Shown here piece by piece: positions 1 through 7,554 of a DNA stretch of 64,000 nucleotides (its first letter is position 1; every line of letters begins with the position of its first letter). This DNA comes from Neorhizobium galegae bv. orientalis str. HAMBI 540 (GTDB taxonomy: Bacteria > Pseudomonadota > Alphaproteobacteria > Rhizobiales > Rhizobiaceae), in the NCBI RefSeq assembly GCF_000731315.1, contig NZ_HG938353.1, forward strand, positions 2,542,001-2,606,000, read 5' to 3'. The position numbers and the translations under genes are program-made. Under the pieces are notes generated by a model. The model was not told the DNA's origin. It made no database searches and saw only the letters and a program-made list of their open reading frames with translations.

Positions 1-98
1 CGTCCATGGTGATTGCAGCCATCCGCCTGTCCCTCGCTTCGACGACACCTCCAGCCGGCTTTCACCGACCGATCCATCATCTGCTTAAAGGAAATGGC
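1..98. other. Window edge, no gene assigned
   Basis: I see no supported gene in these bases. An ATG on the minus strand at 7-5 could be the start of a gene lying left of the window, but only two codons are visible and no clear ribosome binding site precedes it. Confidence 0.3.
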
Positions 99-617
99 CT
101 ATCCGCGCCAGCCGATGACGCCCTTGAGCCGGGCATGCACGTCGGCTGCGATCGGCACGACCAGAACCCGGCCGGGATCGACAGGCCCCGGGAATTCCAG
201 GGCACCGTAGGCAACCTTCTCGAACCCGAGCGGGCCATAATAGGGCGGGTCGCCGACCAGGATCACCGCTTCCGAACCCTTGCGTCTTGCCGCCTCGATG
301 GCGATCCGCACCAGTTCGCGGCCGATGCCCCGGTTCTTGTGCGACGGCCGGACCGCAAGCGGCCCGAGCAGATGGCCCTTCACCGAACCGGCATAGACCG
401 GCGTCATCCTGACCGAAGCGATCGTTTCGCCATCGTCGGCGCAGACGAAGGAGAGCGTCCGGTCATGCGGCCCCTGCTCGCGGATGCGGGCGGCGGCGCG
501 GGTATGCCGGCCGGGGCCGAAGGCTTCCGCGTTGATCAGTTCGATGACCTCGTCGTGAGACGTATCTTCCGTGAGGTAAACGAGGTCGTGCTTGTAGAGA
601 ACGTTGTGCTGAGACAT
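99..617 (-). CDS. GNAT family N-acetyltransferase
   Basis: A 172-residue protein of the GCN5-related acetyltransferase fold, which moves an acetyl group from acetyl-CoA to an amine. The acetyl-CoA-binding motif A is visible as LAVRPSHKNRGIGRELV (V/I-x-P-x-x-Q/R-x-x-G-x-G/A type) near the middle, followed by a motif B-like segment with YYGPLGFEKV, typical of the YhbS-like subgroup of small GNATs. I chose the start MSQHNV because the longer open frame upstream has no family similarity and includes low-complexity sequence. The substrate cannot be read from sequence. It is monocistronic and transcribed away from the gene at 880. Confidence 0.8.
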   Translation of the reverse strand: MSQHNVLYKHDLVYLTEDTSHDEVIELINAEAFGPGRHTRAAARIREQGPHDRTLSFVCADDGETIASVRMTPVYAGSVKGHLLGPLAVRPSHKNRGIGRELVRIAIEAARRKGSEAVILVGDPPYYGPLGFEKVAYGALEFPGPVDPGRVLVVPIAADVHARLKGVIGWRG

Positions 618-879
618 GGATGGACCGAAGCCGTAGGATAAAGAGCGGACAGGACAAGGGATATCGATGACGCTTGTTCTAGCGTCGTGGTCGATGATCA
701 GCGTCGTCGCAGTGTCCGCACTTCGGTCATAGAGGAAAGTATCCTTAAAATCCGGAAAGCGAATTAGCAGGAAAAATTTCCCGCGTCCAACGCAAAAACA
801 CACCGTTCATAAAATCCTGCCTCGCATTCGGCGGACAGTGCCGTATCTATCCCCTCAAGGAAAATCCAAGGAGATAACC

Positions 880-1869
880 ATGGGCAGGCTCGTCGAAGGA
901 AAATGGCAGGACGTCTGGTACGACACCAAGGAAAACAAGGGCCATTTCAAGCGCGCCGAATCGCAGTTCCGCAACTGGGTGACCGCGGATGCTTCCGCCG
1001 GTCTCACCGGCAAGCAAGGCTTCAAGGCTGAGGCCGGGCGTTATCACCTATACGTCTCCTATGCCTGTCCCTGGGCGCACCGCACCCTGATCTTCCGCAA
1101 GCTGAAGAAGCTCGAAGACCTGATCTCGGTCTCGGTCGTCGACTACCTGATGCTGGAGAACGGCTGGGAGTTCAAGAAACGCGACAGCGCCACCGGCGAC
1201 GACCTGTTCGGCTCGGACTATCTCTACCAGGTCTACCTGAAGGCCGATCCGAACTATTCCGGCCGCGTCACCGTGCCCGTCCTCTGGGACAAGCTTGAGA
1301 ACACCATCGTCTCGAACGAGAGTTCGGAAATCATCCGTATGTTCAACGGCGCCTTCGACGGCCTGACGGGCTCGACGGCGGATTTCTATCCGCAGGCGCT
1401 GCGCGGCGAAATCGATGAACTCAATGCGGTCGTCTACGACACCGTCAACAACGGCGTCTACAAGGCAGGTTTCGCAACTGCCCAGGACGCCTATGAGGGT
1501 GCCGTCGCCCGCCTGTTCGAGACGCTCGACATGCTGGAAAGGCGCCTCTCAGGCAGCCGCTACCTGTTCGGCGACACCACGACTGAAGCCGATTGGCGCC
1601 TGTTCACCACGCTGCTGCGCTTCGATCCGGTCTATGTCGGCCACTTCAAGTGCAACATCCGCCGCATCGCGGACTACCCGAACCTGTCCGGCTATCTCGC
1701 TGATCTCTATCAGCAACCCGGCATCGCAGAGACCTGCAACCTGTTCCACATCAAGCACCACTATTATGAGAGCCACAAGACCATCAACCCTACCGGCATC
1801 GTCCCCGTCGGCCCGGTAGTGGACCTCGACGCGCCGCATGGGCGGGAGAAGGTGAAGCGAGCGGCTTGA
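880..1869 (+). CDS. Glutathionyl-hydroquinone reductase (omega-class GST, YqjG/PcpF family)
   Basis: A 329-residue cytosolic thioltransferase that reduces glutathionyl-hydroquinones. The N-terminal thioredoxin-like domain contains YACPWAHRT, the CPWA active-site motif of xi-class glutathione transferases, and VSNESSEIIRM, the GSH-binding stretch. An all-helical C-terminal domain follows (DTVNNGVYKAGFA, then EADWRLFTTLLRFD and PNLSGYLADLY). Length fits the family (about 320-330 residues). The start at 880 is preceded by AAGGAGATAACC, a strong ribosome binding site. An in-frame ATG at 838 has none. Confidence 0.9.
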   Translation: MGRLVEGKWQDVWYDTKENKGHFKRAESQFRNWVTADASAGLTGKQGFKAEAGRYHLYVSYACPWAHRTLIFRKLKKLEDLISVSVVDYLMLENGWEFKKRDSATGDDLFGSDYLYQVYLKADPNYSGRVTVPVLWDKLENTIVSNESSEIIRMFNGAFDGLTGSTADFYPQALRGEIDELNAVVYDTVNNGVYKAGFATAQDAYEGAVARLFETLDMLERRLSGSRYLFGDTTTEADWRLFTTLLRFDPVYVGHFKCNIRRIADYPNLSGYLADLYQQPGIAETCNLFHIKHHYYESHKTINPTGIVPVGPVVDLDAPHGREKVKRAA

Positions 1870-1883
1870 CCGAGACGCATCTG

Positions 1884-2054
1884 CCCCTCATCCGCCTGCC
1901 GGTACCTTCTCCCCGCAAAGCGGGGCGAAGGAGGCAAGCGGCAAGCTCCCCAGTCTCCCTCAAACCAAAGCGTTTAGGATAGGATGAGACGGTGCGGCAT
2001 CTGTCCTTCTCCCCGTCAGAACGGGGAGAAGGTGCCGGCAGGGCGGATGAGGGG
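1884..2054. repeat. RIME-like intergenic palindromic element, copy 1
   Basis: The outer arms 1884-1915 (CCCCTCATCCGCC...) and 2022-2054 are near-perfect inverted repeats. Inside, 2005-2032 forms a perfect 12-bp hairpin, CCTTCTCCCCGT-CAGA-ACGGGGAGAAGG. The same 28 bases, and the flanking GGTGCGGCAT and GGATGAGGGG blocks, recur at 49265-49328. Such CTTCTCCCC/GGGGAGAAG palindromes are typical of Rhizobium intergenic mosaic elements. It lies between the 3' ends of two converging genes, where it may also stop transcription. Confidence 0.8.
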
Positions 2055-2067
2055 CACCCCACGACCC

Positions 2068-2556
2068 TCACCAATAATCCGCCCGCTTCACCTCGTCCTT
2101 CAACTCCCGCAACCGCCGCAGTGTCGCCGCGGTCGTCTCCTCCGGCAGCGCATCGAGCGTAAAGAACCCGCTCTCGGCAATCTCCCGATCCGGCGCACGC
2201 GGCTTCGTCTGCTCCACGGTCACCCGATAGAACAGCACATGGTCACGCCTGCTGGCATTGCGGTTGTAGTAGGCGTGGAAAAGCGCGATCTCTCCGCGGA
2301 TTTCCAGATTGCCCTCTTCGCGCAACTCCTTGCGTAGCGCATCGAGCACCGTCTCTCCGCGCTCAACGCCGCCGCCCGGCATGTACCAGCCGGGCACATA
2401 GGTATGGCGAACGAGGAAGATGCGGCCTTCTGCGTCGAAACAGGCGGCGCGTACGCCAAGCGTCATGCCGCGCGTCAGCATGAAGACGCGGTGGAGCAGC
2501 CAGACGACGATCCGGGTGCGCCAACTGCGGATTTCCGGCACCCCTTCGCCGCTCAT
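2068..2556 (-). CDS. NUDIX hydrolase
   Basis: A 162-residue pyrophosphohydrolase of the NUDIX superfamily, acting on a nucleoside diphosphate linked to another moiety. The NUDIX box is seen as GGVERGE-x7-KELREEGNL around residues 63-85. It departs from the consensus GX5EX7REUXEEXGU in having Lys for Arg and Asn for Gly. An N-terminal segment RIVVWLLHRVFMLTRG is hydrophobic and could associate with the membrane. The substrate is not predictable. It is transcribed divergently from the metallophosphoesterase gene, with a 65-bp shared control region. Confidence 0.85.
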   Translation of the reverse strand: MSGEGVPEIRSWRTRIVVWLLHRVFMLTRGMTLGVRAACFDAEGRIFLVRHTYVPGWYMPGGGVERGETVLDALRKELREEGNLEIRGEIALFHAYYNRNASRRDHVLFYRVTVEQTKPRAPDREIAESGFFTLDALPEETTAATLRRLRELKDEVKRADYW

Positions 2557-2621
2557 TCATAACTCCGGGAGCGCCCAGAAAATCGATAACGATTTCTGCG
2601 CTCATGCGTTATGTGTGCGCC

Positions 2622-3575
2622 ATGTTCAAATTCGCGCATATTTCCGACATCCATCTGGGGCCGCTTCCAAACCTGACGCTTCGCGAGCTTTTCTCGAAGC
2701 GGATCACCGGTTTTGTGAACTGGCACCGCAATCGGCGCAAGCACCTTTTCGTCAACACGCTCGACCTGCTTTTGAGCGATTTGAAGACGCGCGAACCGGA
2801 CCAGTTGGTCATCACCGGCGATCTCGTCAACCTGGCGACGAAGATCGAGACGCGGCTTGCCGGCGAGTGGCTGCGCACCATCGGCGACCCCTATGATACG
2901 ACTGTGGTGCCCGGCAACCACGACGCCTATGTACCCGGCGCGCACGACAAGTCGGTCAACGAATGGTACCCCTTCATCAAGAGCGACGACGACCCGGCTG
3001 AATGGCCGGAGGAGGATCATATCTTCCCGACGCTGCGCCGGCGCGGACCGCTCGCCATCATCGGCTGCTCGACCTCCAATGCCACCCTGCCCTTTTCGGC
3101 GTCCGGTTATTACGGCTCGCGGCAGGCGCGCGAGACGGTCAATCTGTTGAAGAAAGCGGGAGATGAGGGTCTCTTCCGGGTCGTGCTGATCCACCACCCC
3201 CCGATCCGAGGCGCCGCCTCCTCGCACAAGCGCATGCTCGGCATCCGGCGGTTCGCAGCCGCGATCTCCACCGGCGGCGCCGAACTGGTGCTGCACGGGC
3301 ATACGCATCTCAACACGCTGTACTGGCTGCGAAGTCATAGCGGCAACGTGCCGGTGGTCGGCATCGCATCGGCCTCCCAGGGGCCCGGCGGACACAAGCC
3401 GCGCGCCGCCTATAACCTCTTCACGCTTTCCGGCGAAGCCGGCGCCTGGAACCTGCTCTGCGAACGCTACGGCCTGACGGAATGGGGCGACGGTGTCGCG
3501 CTCGACAACAGCCGCCTCCTCTATGGTGAAGAGCCGGCGACGATGTCGATTCCGCAAGTCGCGAGAATGTTGTAG
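2622..3575 (+). CDS. Metallophosphoesterase (calcineurin-like)
   Basis: A 317-residue dinuclear-metal phosphoesterase. All five metal-binding blocks are present in order: HISDIHLG, ITGDLVN, PGNHD, IHHPP and HGHTH. This places it in the cyclic-nucleotide phosphodiesterase/CpdA-like branch, but the substrate is unproven. The start at 2622 (MFKFAHISD) puts the first metal motif six residues from the N terminus, as in relatives. An in-frame ATG at 2604 would add six unrelated residues. Confidence 0.85.
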   Translation: MFKFAHISDIHLGPLPNLTLRELFSKRITGFVNWHRNRRKHLFVNTLDLLLSDLKTREPDQLVITGDLVNLATKIETRLAGEWLRTIGDPYDTTVVPGNHDAYVPGAHDKSVNEWYPFIKSDDDPAEWPEEDHIFPTLRRRGPLAIIGCSTSNATLPFSASGYYGSRQARETVNLLKKAGDEGLFRVVLIHHPPIRGAASSHKRMLGIRRFAAAISTGGAELVLHGHTHLNTLYWLRSHSGNVPVVGIASASQGPGGHKPRAAYNLFTLSGEAGAWNLLCERYGLTEWGDGVALDNSRLLYGEEPATMSIPQVARML

Positions 3576-3673
3576 AATCAATGGCGCGATTGTTGCGGAA
3601 TCGCCACAATCTCGTCATAGCTATTACTTCGTTCCGGTTATTGCAGTAAATCACAGGTAAGCCGCTCCTATCC

Positions 3674-4153
3674 ATGACCCAATCGAGCCCATCGACCGAC
3701 ATTCGGCGCGATCTCGTAGCGCTCCTGCCGCGCCTGCGCCGTTTTGCGCTGACGCTGACAGGAAGTGCTGTCGAGGCCGATGACCTGGTTCGCGAAGCGG
3801 CTGGCCGGGCGATCCAGAAAAGCCATCACTGGAAGGGCGAAGGCCGGCTGGAAAGCTGGCTTTTCAGCATGATCCGCAGCACCTTCGTCGACGAATCCAA
3901 GAAGCGCCGGCGCGCCGAAATCCATGCTGTCGACGATACCTCCCCGGCCGAAAACTCCCGTCCGTCGACCGCCCTCGTCTGCCTGCCGGACGGCTTGGCA
4001 AGCGTTTTCCTGCTCGCCGACGTGGAGGGGTTCGCCTATGCCGAGGCGGCCGCCATCCTCGGCATCCAGCCGGATCTCTTCGCCACCCGTCTTTGCGCTG
4101 CACGTCTTAGCCTGGCGACCGCCGCCGCCCAGACGAGCGAGCGGAGAGCGTGA
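3674..4153 (+). CDS. ECF-type RNA polymerase sigma factor
   Basis: A 159-residue sigma-70 family protein of ECF size. Region 2 is recognisable (DLVREAAGRAIQKSHHWKGEGRLESWLFSMIRSTFVDESKKRRR), and region 4 begins with LPDGLASVFLLADVEGFAYAEAAAILGI. The recognition part of region 4 reads PDLFATRLCAARLSLA instead of the usual GTVMSRLxRAR, so its DNA specificity may be unusual or weak. It overlaps the downstream anti-sigma gene by GTGA (4150-4153), so the two are translationally coupled. The paired membrane protein suggests an envelope signal. Confidence 0.75.
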   Translation: MTQSSPSTDIRRDLVALLPRLRRFALTLTGSAVEADDLVREAAGRAIQKSHHWKGEGRLESWLFSMIRSTFVDESKKRRRAEIHAVDDTSPAENSRPSTALVCLPDGLASVFLLADVEGFAYAEAAAILGIQPDLFATRLCAARLSLATAAAQTSERRA

Positions 4154-5001
4154 GGATGAACATCCCCCATCCGTCGTCGCTCGAACTGCGGCTTTCCGCC
4201 CATATCGATGGCCAGATCAACGAGCAGGACCGGCACGATGTCGAGGAACTGCTGGTCAACGATCCGCAGGCACGGTCCCTGCAAGATGCCCTGAAGCGCG
4301 GGGCCGATCTCGGCCGGCGCGCGTTTGACGATATGCTGAAGGAACCGGTTCCGCTCAATCTGGTGCGCACCATCAAGAATGCACCGCTGCCGCGCCGGGC
4401 CATACGCCTGCCGCAGGGGCCGCGCCCGACGCTTTCCTTCAAACCGTCCGGCCTGCAGGCGGTCGCCGCCTGCGCCCTGTTTTTCGTGTTCGGCGGCGGT
4501 ATCGGCTATATGGTCGGCGGCAACCCGGCGGCTCCGCAGTTTTCGATGATTTCCATTCCCGGCACCAGCAGCCGCGACTGGCTGGACGATATCATCGCCC
4601 ACTACCGCCTCTATGCGCGCCAGACCAATCATCTCGCCGAAATCCCCGCCGAAAGGCCAGCCGATATCCTCGAATGGCTGACCACCAATACCGGCGTCGG
4701 TTTTCGTATCCCCGATCTCAGCGACAGCGGCCTGACCTTCCAGGGTGCCCGCCTGTTTGCCGCTGGCGGCGCGCCGGTCGGCCAGCTTCTCTACCGGCGC
4801 ACCGACGGCGATGGAGACGGCGACGTGATCGCCATTTCCTTCACCAAGGCCCGGCCCGAGGGTAACCGCTCGATCGAGGAAATCCGCAACGATACCGGCC
4901 TCGTCTCCTGGGTCACGCCGCTCGCCACCTACATGGTCGTCGGCCCCTCGTCTGCGGCAGATCTGGATGATATCGCGGCAAAGGCGGCGGGGTTGATTTA
5001 G
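4150..5001 (+). CDS. Transmembrane anti-sigma factor
   Basis: A 283-residue inner-membrane protein encoded directly behind an ECF sigma gene and overlapping it by four bases. Residues 1-60 resemble the cytoplasmic anti-sigma region (ELRLSAHIDGQINEQDRHDVEELLVNDP). A single membrane helix follows at about 100-123 (AVAACALFFVFGGGIGYMVGG), then a periplasmic domain of about 150 residues. No HxxxCxxC zinc motif is present, so it is not a ZAS-type anti-sigma. The start is GTG 4150, or ATG 4156. Function is inferred from topology and position. Confidence 0.7.
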   Translation: MRMNIPHPSSLELRLSAHIDGQINEQDRHDVEELLVNDPQARSLQDALKRGADLGRRAFDDMLKEPVPLNLVRTIKNAPLPRRAIRLPQGPRPTLSFKPSGLQAVAACALFFVFGGGIGYMVGGNPAAPQFSMISIPGTSSRDWLDDIIAHYRLYARQTNHLAEIPAERPADILEWLTTNTGVGFRIPDLSDSGLTFQGARLFAAGGAPVGQLLYRRTDGDGDGDVIAISFTKARPEGNRSIEEIRNDTGLVSWVTPLATYMVVGPSSAADLDDIAAKAAGLI

Positions 5002-5172
5002 GGCGGTTGTTAGCCGAAAGTGCATCCGACTATTCTGCTCAATTCAGGCTAAGCATTTGAGACTCGGAAAATGTGCCGCCCTTCGGGCGATCGAGTTGAC
5101 ACCTCCCTGACACCAGATTGGTGCCGGCAACCATTCGCGATGAATTGTTCTCCAATCAAAGGAGAACGAAGC

Positions 5173-5370
5173 ATGGATTTACCAATTCTCATCATCGTGA
5201 CTGTTCGATGTGAAGGCCGAGCAGGCTACCATATCGTGTATTGGTGCTCATCGACCTGGAGAGGCCCTATCAAACGCTTTCGAACACGTGACGATGCCGT
5301 GGAATATGCATCATCAATCTACGCAGCCTACGGGTATCCCCAACTCTATCGCGGCATCAGGTTGAGCTAG
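5173..5370 (+). CDS. Small hypothetical protein (65 aa)
   Basis: I do not recognise this protein. The start MDLPILIIV is preceded by GGAGAACGAAGC, a good ribosome binding site, which argues that it is expressed. The sequence is rich in aromatic residues (GYHIVYWCSSTWRG, YASSIYAAYGYPQLY) and has a basic centre, without a signal peptide or membrane helix. The surrounding bases are more AT-rich than the neighbouring genes. It stands alone, converging on leuA. Confidence 0.45.
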   Translation: MDLPILIIVTVRCEGRAGYHIVYWCSSTWRGPIKRFRTRDDAVEYASSIYAAYGYPQLYRGIRLS

Positions 5371-5437
5371 GACGCAAAGGCATGCGCCACCTTTCGTCAC
5401 CTAAATGCTCAGCACCGAATGACCACCTTCCACAATC

Positions 5438-5466
5438 AAAAAAGGCCGCTTGATTTCGGGCGGCCT
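5438..5466 (-). terminator. Rho-independent terminator of leuA
   Basis: AGGCCGC (5443-5449) pairs with GCGGCCT (5460-5466) around a 10-nt loop. On the minus strand the stem is followed by six T residues (5443-5438). It lies 33 bp past the leuA stop and may also end transcription of the small plus-strand gene. Confidence 0.75.
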
Positions 5467-5498
5467 GTTCTTTTGATACGCGGACTATGTCAAAGCGT

Positions 5499-7229
5499 TC
5501 ACCGCGCCGCCAGCACCCGGTTCGCCGCCGAGACGATCGCCTCCAGCGAAGCCGCGACGATGTTCTTGTTGATGCCGGCGCCGAACAGTTTTCCGTTCGG
5601 GTGCTCCATCTCCACATAGGCGATGGCGGACGCGTTCGAGCCGTGCTGCAGCGAATGTTCGGAATAGTCGGCGACCGACAGCTCGATGCCGAGATAGGTC
5701 GAGAGCGCGTTGATGAAGCCGTCGATCGGCCCCGTGCCCTTGCCTTCGATCCGCTTCACCTCGCCGCCGTCGATGATCTCGGCTGCAACGATGCGGATGC
5801 CTTTATGGTCGGCGCCTGCCGGATAGGTGTGGTGGTCGACGAATTTCAGCCGTGCGCCAGGTTGTTCCACGTAGCGCTCGATGAAGCTCTCGTAGATGCG
5901 CTTGGCGGGAAGCTCCACGCCCTCTTCGTCGGTGATCCGCTGGATTTCCTCACGAAACTCGACCTGCAGGTTACGCGGCAGGTTCAAGCCGTAATCCTCC
6001 GCCAGGATGTAGGCGATGCCGCCCTTGCCCGACTGCGAGTTGATGCGGATGATCGCCTCGTAGGAACGGCCGACATCGCGCGGGTCGATCGGCAGATAGG
6101 GCACTTCCCAGACCGGGTGATTGGCGACCTTGATCGCCTTCATGCCCTTGTTGATCGCATCCTGATGCGAGCCGGAAAAGGCCGTGTAGACCAGTTCGCC
6201 GACATAAGGATGGCGTTCGGGAATGACCATCTGGTTGGAATATTCGTAGACCGCCTTGATCCGCTCGATATCGGAGCAATCCAGTTCCGGATCGATACCC
6301 TGCGTGTACATGTTCAAAGCGAGTGTCACCACATCGACATTGCCGGTGCGTTCGCCATTGCCGAACAGCGTGCCCTCGACACGATCCGCACCTGCCATCA
6401 GGCCGAGTTCGGTCGCGGCAATGCCGGTGCCGCGGTCGTTATGCGGATGCAGCGAAATGATGATGTTTTCGCGGTTGTCGAGATTTCGGCACATCCATTC
6501 GATCTGATCCGCATAGATGTTCGGGGTCGCCATCTCGACCGTCGAGGGCAGGTTGAGGATCAGCTTGTCCTCGGCAGTCGGCTTGATCACCTCGGTGACC
6601 GCATTGCAGATCTCCAACGCCACTTCCAGTTCGGTGCCGGTGAAGCTTTCCGGCGAATACTGGAAACGAAACCCGCCATTTGCACCATTGGCAGCCTTGG
6701 CCGCCATGTCGGTGATCATCTTGGCCGCATCGACCGCGATCTGCTTGATGCCGGCGACGTCCTTGGCAAACACCACGCGACGCTGCAGTTCGGAGGTTGA
6801 ATTGTAGAAATGGATGATCGGCTTGTGGGCGCCTTCCAAAGATTCGAAAGTGCGAGTGATCAGCTCCGGCCGGCACTGGACCAGAACCTGCATCGACACG
6901 TCTTCCGGCACGCCGCCCTCTTCCACGCACCAGCGGGCAAAGTCGAAATCGGTCTGCGAGGCGGACGGGAAACCGATCTCGATCTCCTTGAAGCCCATGT
7001 CGAGCAGCATGCGGAACATGCGGGCCTTGCGGTCATGGCCCATCGGGTTGACCAGCGACTGGTTGCCATCGCGCAGATCGACCGAACACCAGATCGGCGC
7101 CTTGTCGATGACCTTCGAAGGCCAGGTGCGGTCGGGAATGTTGATGGTCGGGTAAGCGCGATACTTCACTGCCGCATCGGGCATTCCGGATTTCGGGCCG
7201 GATTTGGGGGAATGAGTCTTGGCGTCCAT
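5499..7229 (-). CDS. leuA: 2-isopropylmalate synthase
   Basis: A 576-residue enzyme that condenses acetyl-CoA with 2-ketoisovalerate, the first committed step of leucine synthesis. The N-terminal HMGL-like TIM barrel shows the catalytic/metal segment VDLRDGNQSL, the motif SLHPHNDRGTG (metal-binding His pair) and FGNGERTGNVDVV. The C-terminal LeuA dimer/regulatory domain starts near residue 440 and presumably mediates leucine feedback. The length marks the longer, class II-like LeuA. The start ATG 7229 follows AGAAGAGACGACGACA. An in-frame GTG 24 bases upstream is less likely. A leucine-rich leader ORF lies upstream (7385-7510). Confidence 0.95.
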   Translation of the reverse strand: MDAKTHSPKSGPKSGMPDAAVKYRAYPTINIPDRTWPSKVIDKAPIWCSVDLRDGNQSLVNPMGHDRKARMFRMLLDMGFKEIEIGFPSASQTDFDFARWCVEEGGVPEDVSMQVLVQCRPELITRTFESLEGAHKPIIHFYNSTSELQRRVVFAKDVAGIKQIAVDAAKMITDMAAKAANGANGGFRFQYSPESFTGTELEVALEICNAVTEVIKPTAEDKLILNLPSTVEMATPNIYADQIEWMCRNLDNRENIIISLHPHNDRGTGIAATELGLMAGADRVEGTLFGNGERTGNVDVVTLALNMYTQGIDPELDCSDIERIKAVYEYSNQMVIPERHPYVGELVYTAFSGSHQDAINKGMKAIKVANHPVWEVPYLPIDPRDVGRSYEAIIRINSQSGKGGIAYILAEDYGLNLPRNLQVEFREEIQRITDEEGVELPAKRIYESFIERYVEQPGARLKFVDHHTYPAGADHKGIRIVAAEIIDGGEVKRIEGKGTGPIDGFINALSTYLGIELSVADYSEHSLQHGSNASAIAYVEMEHPNGKLFGAGINKNIVAASLEAIVSAANRVLAAR

Positions 7230-7340
7230 TGTCGTCGTCTCTTCTCGCTTCACGCGTCGCTCGGCATCCGTCTGGGGAATTGGCCGTCGTCGATGCGGAC
7301 CTTTAGCGGTCTTTTGTGGCTCGGTCTTGAATGTTCGTGA

Positions 7341-7386
7341 GAGGAGCTCTTATGCCGGGCGGGCTTTCGGCCGCCGGGCGCTCCTC
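7341..7386 (-). promoter_or_regulatory. Inverted repeat following the leuA leader ORF
   Basis: GAGGAGC (7341-7347) and GCTCCTC (7380-7386) form a 7-bp inverted repeat enclosing a smaller GGCGG/CCGCC hairpin. The outer arm overlaps the stop codon of the leader ORF, so a ribosome stalled at the leucine codons would alter its folding. There is no T-run, so this is not a standard intrinsic terminator. Its role in leuA control is inferred. Confidence 0.4.
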
Positions 7387-7510
7387 AACGGACCCGGCAA
7401 CCGCGCGTAAGGTCGAGGCTAAGAAGCGAGGAAAGCGCAAAGACCATCGTCCCGGCCGCGGTGCGGCGGATAGACGAACGGTCGGACATGATTGCGCCTG
7501 TCATGGTCAT
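7385..7510 (-). CDS. Candidate leucine leader peptide upstream of leuA
   Basis: An open frame of 41 codons between the leuA promoter and leuA. Its end carries five leucine codons within nine residues (LSSLLSLDL) shortly before the stop, as expected for a ribosome-sensing leader. ATG 7510 lies only 9 nt after the -10 box, so the message would be leaderless or almost so. ATG 7489, preceded by ACAGG, is an alternative and gives 34 residues. The leader/attenuation role is an inference from composition and position. No U-rich terminator is visible, so the mechanism is open. Confidence 0.5.
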   Translation of the reverse strand: MTMTGAIMSDRSSIRRTAAGTMVFALSSLLSLDLTRGCRVR

Positions 7511-7519
7511 GGGCAGGAT

Positions 7520-7548
7520 GTATAGCCGCGTGTCCCGAATGACGCAAG
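7520..7548 (-). promoter_or_regulatory. Promoter of the leuA leader/leuA
   Basis: On the minus strand CTTGCG (7548-7543) and CTATAC (7525-7520) are separated by exactly 17 bp. This is close to the rhizobial housekeeping consensus CTTGAC-N17-CTATAT. It sits between the benE stop codon and the leader ORF and has the same layout as the trp leader promoter at 24323-24351. Confidence 0.65.
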
Positions 7549-7554
7549 TGCCCT

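Noticed and set aside
5487..6800. Long plus-strand open frame opposite leuA
   Set aside because: leuA on the minus strand is certain from its motifs and length. The opposite frame has no domains and a composition biased to Arg, Asp and Val.
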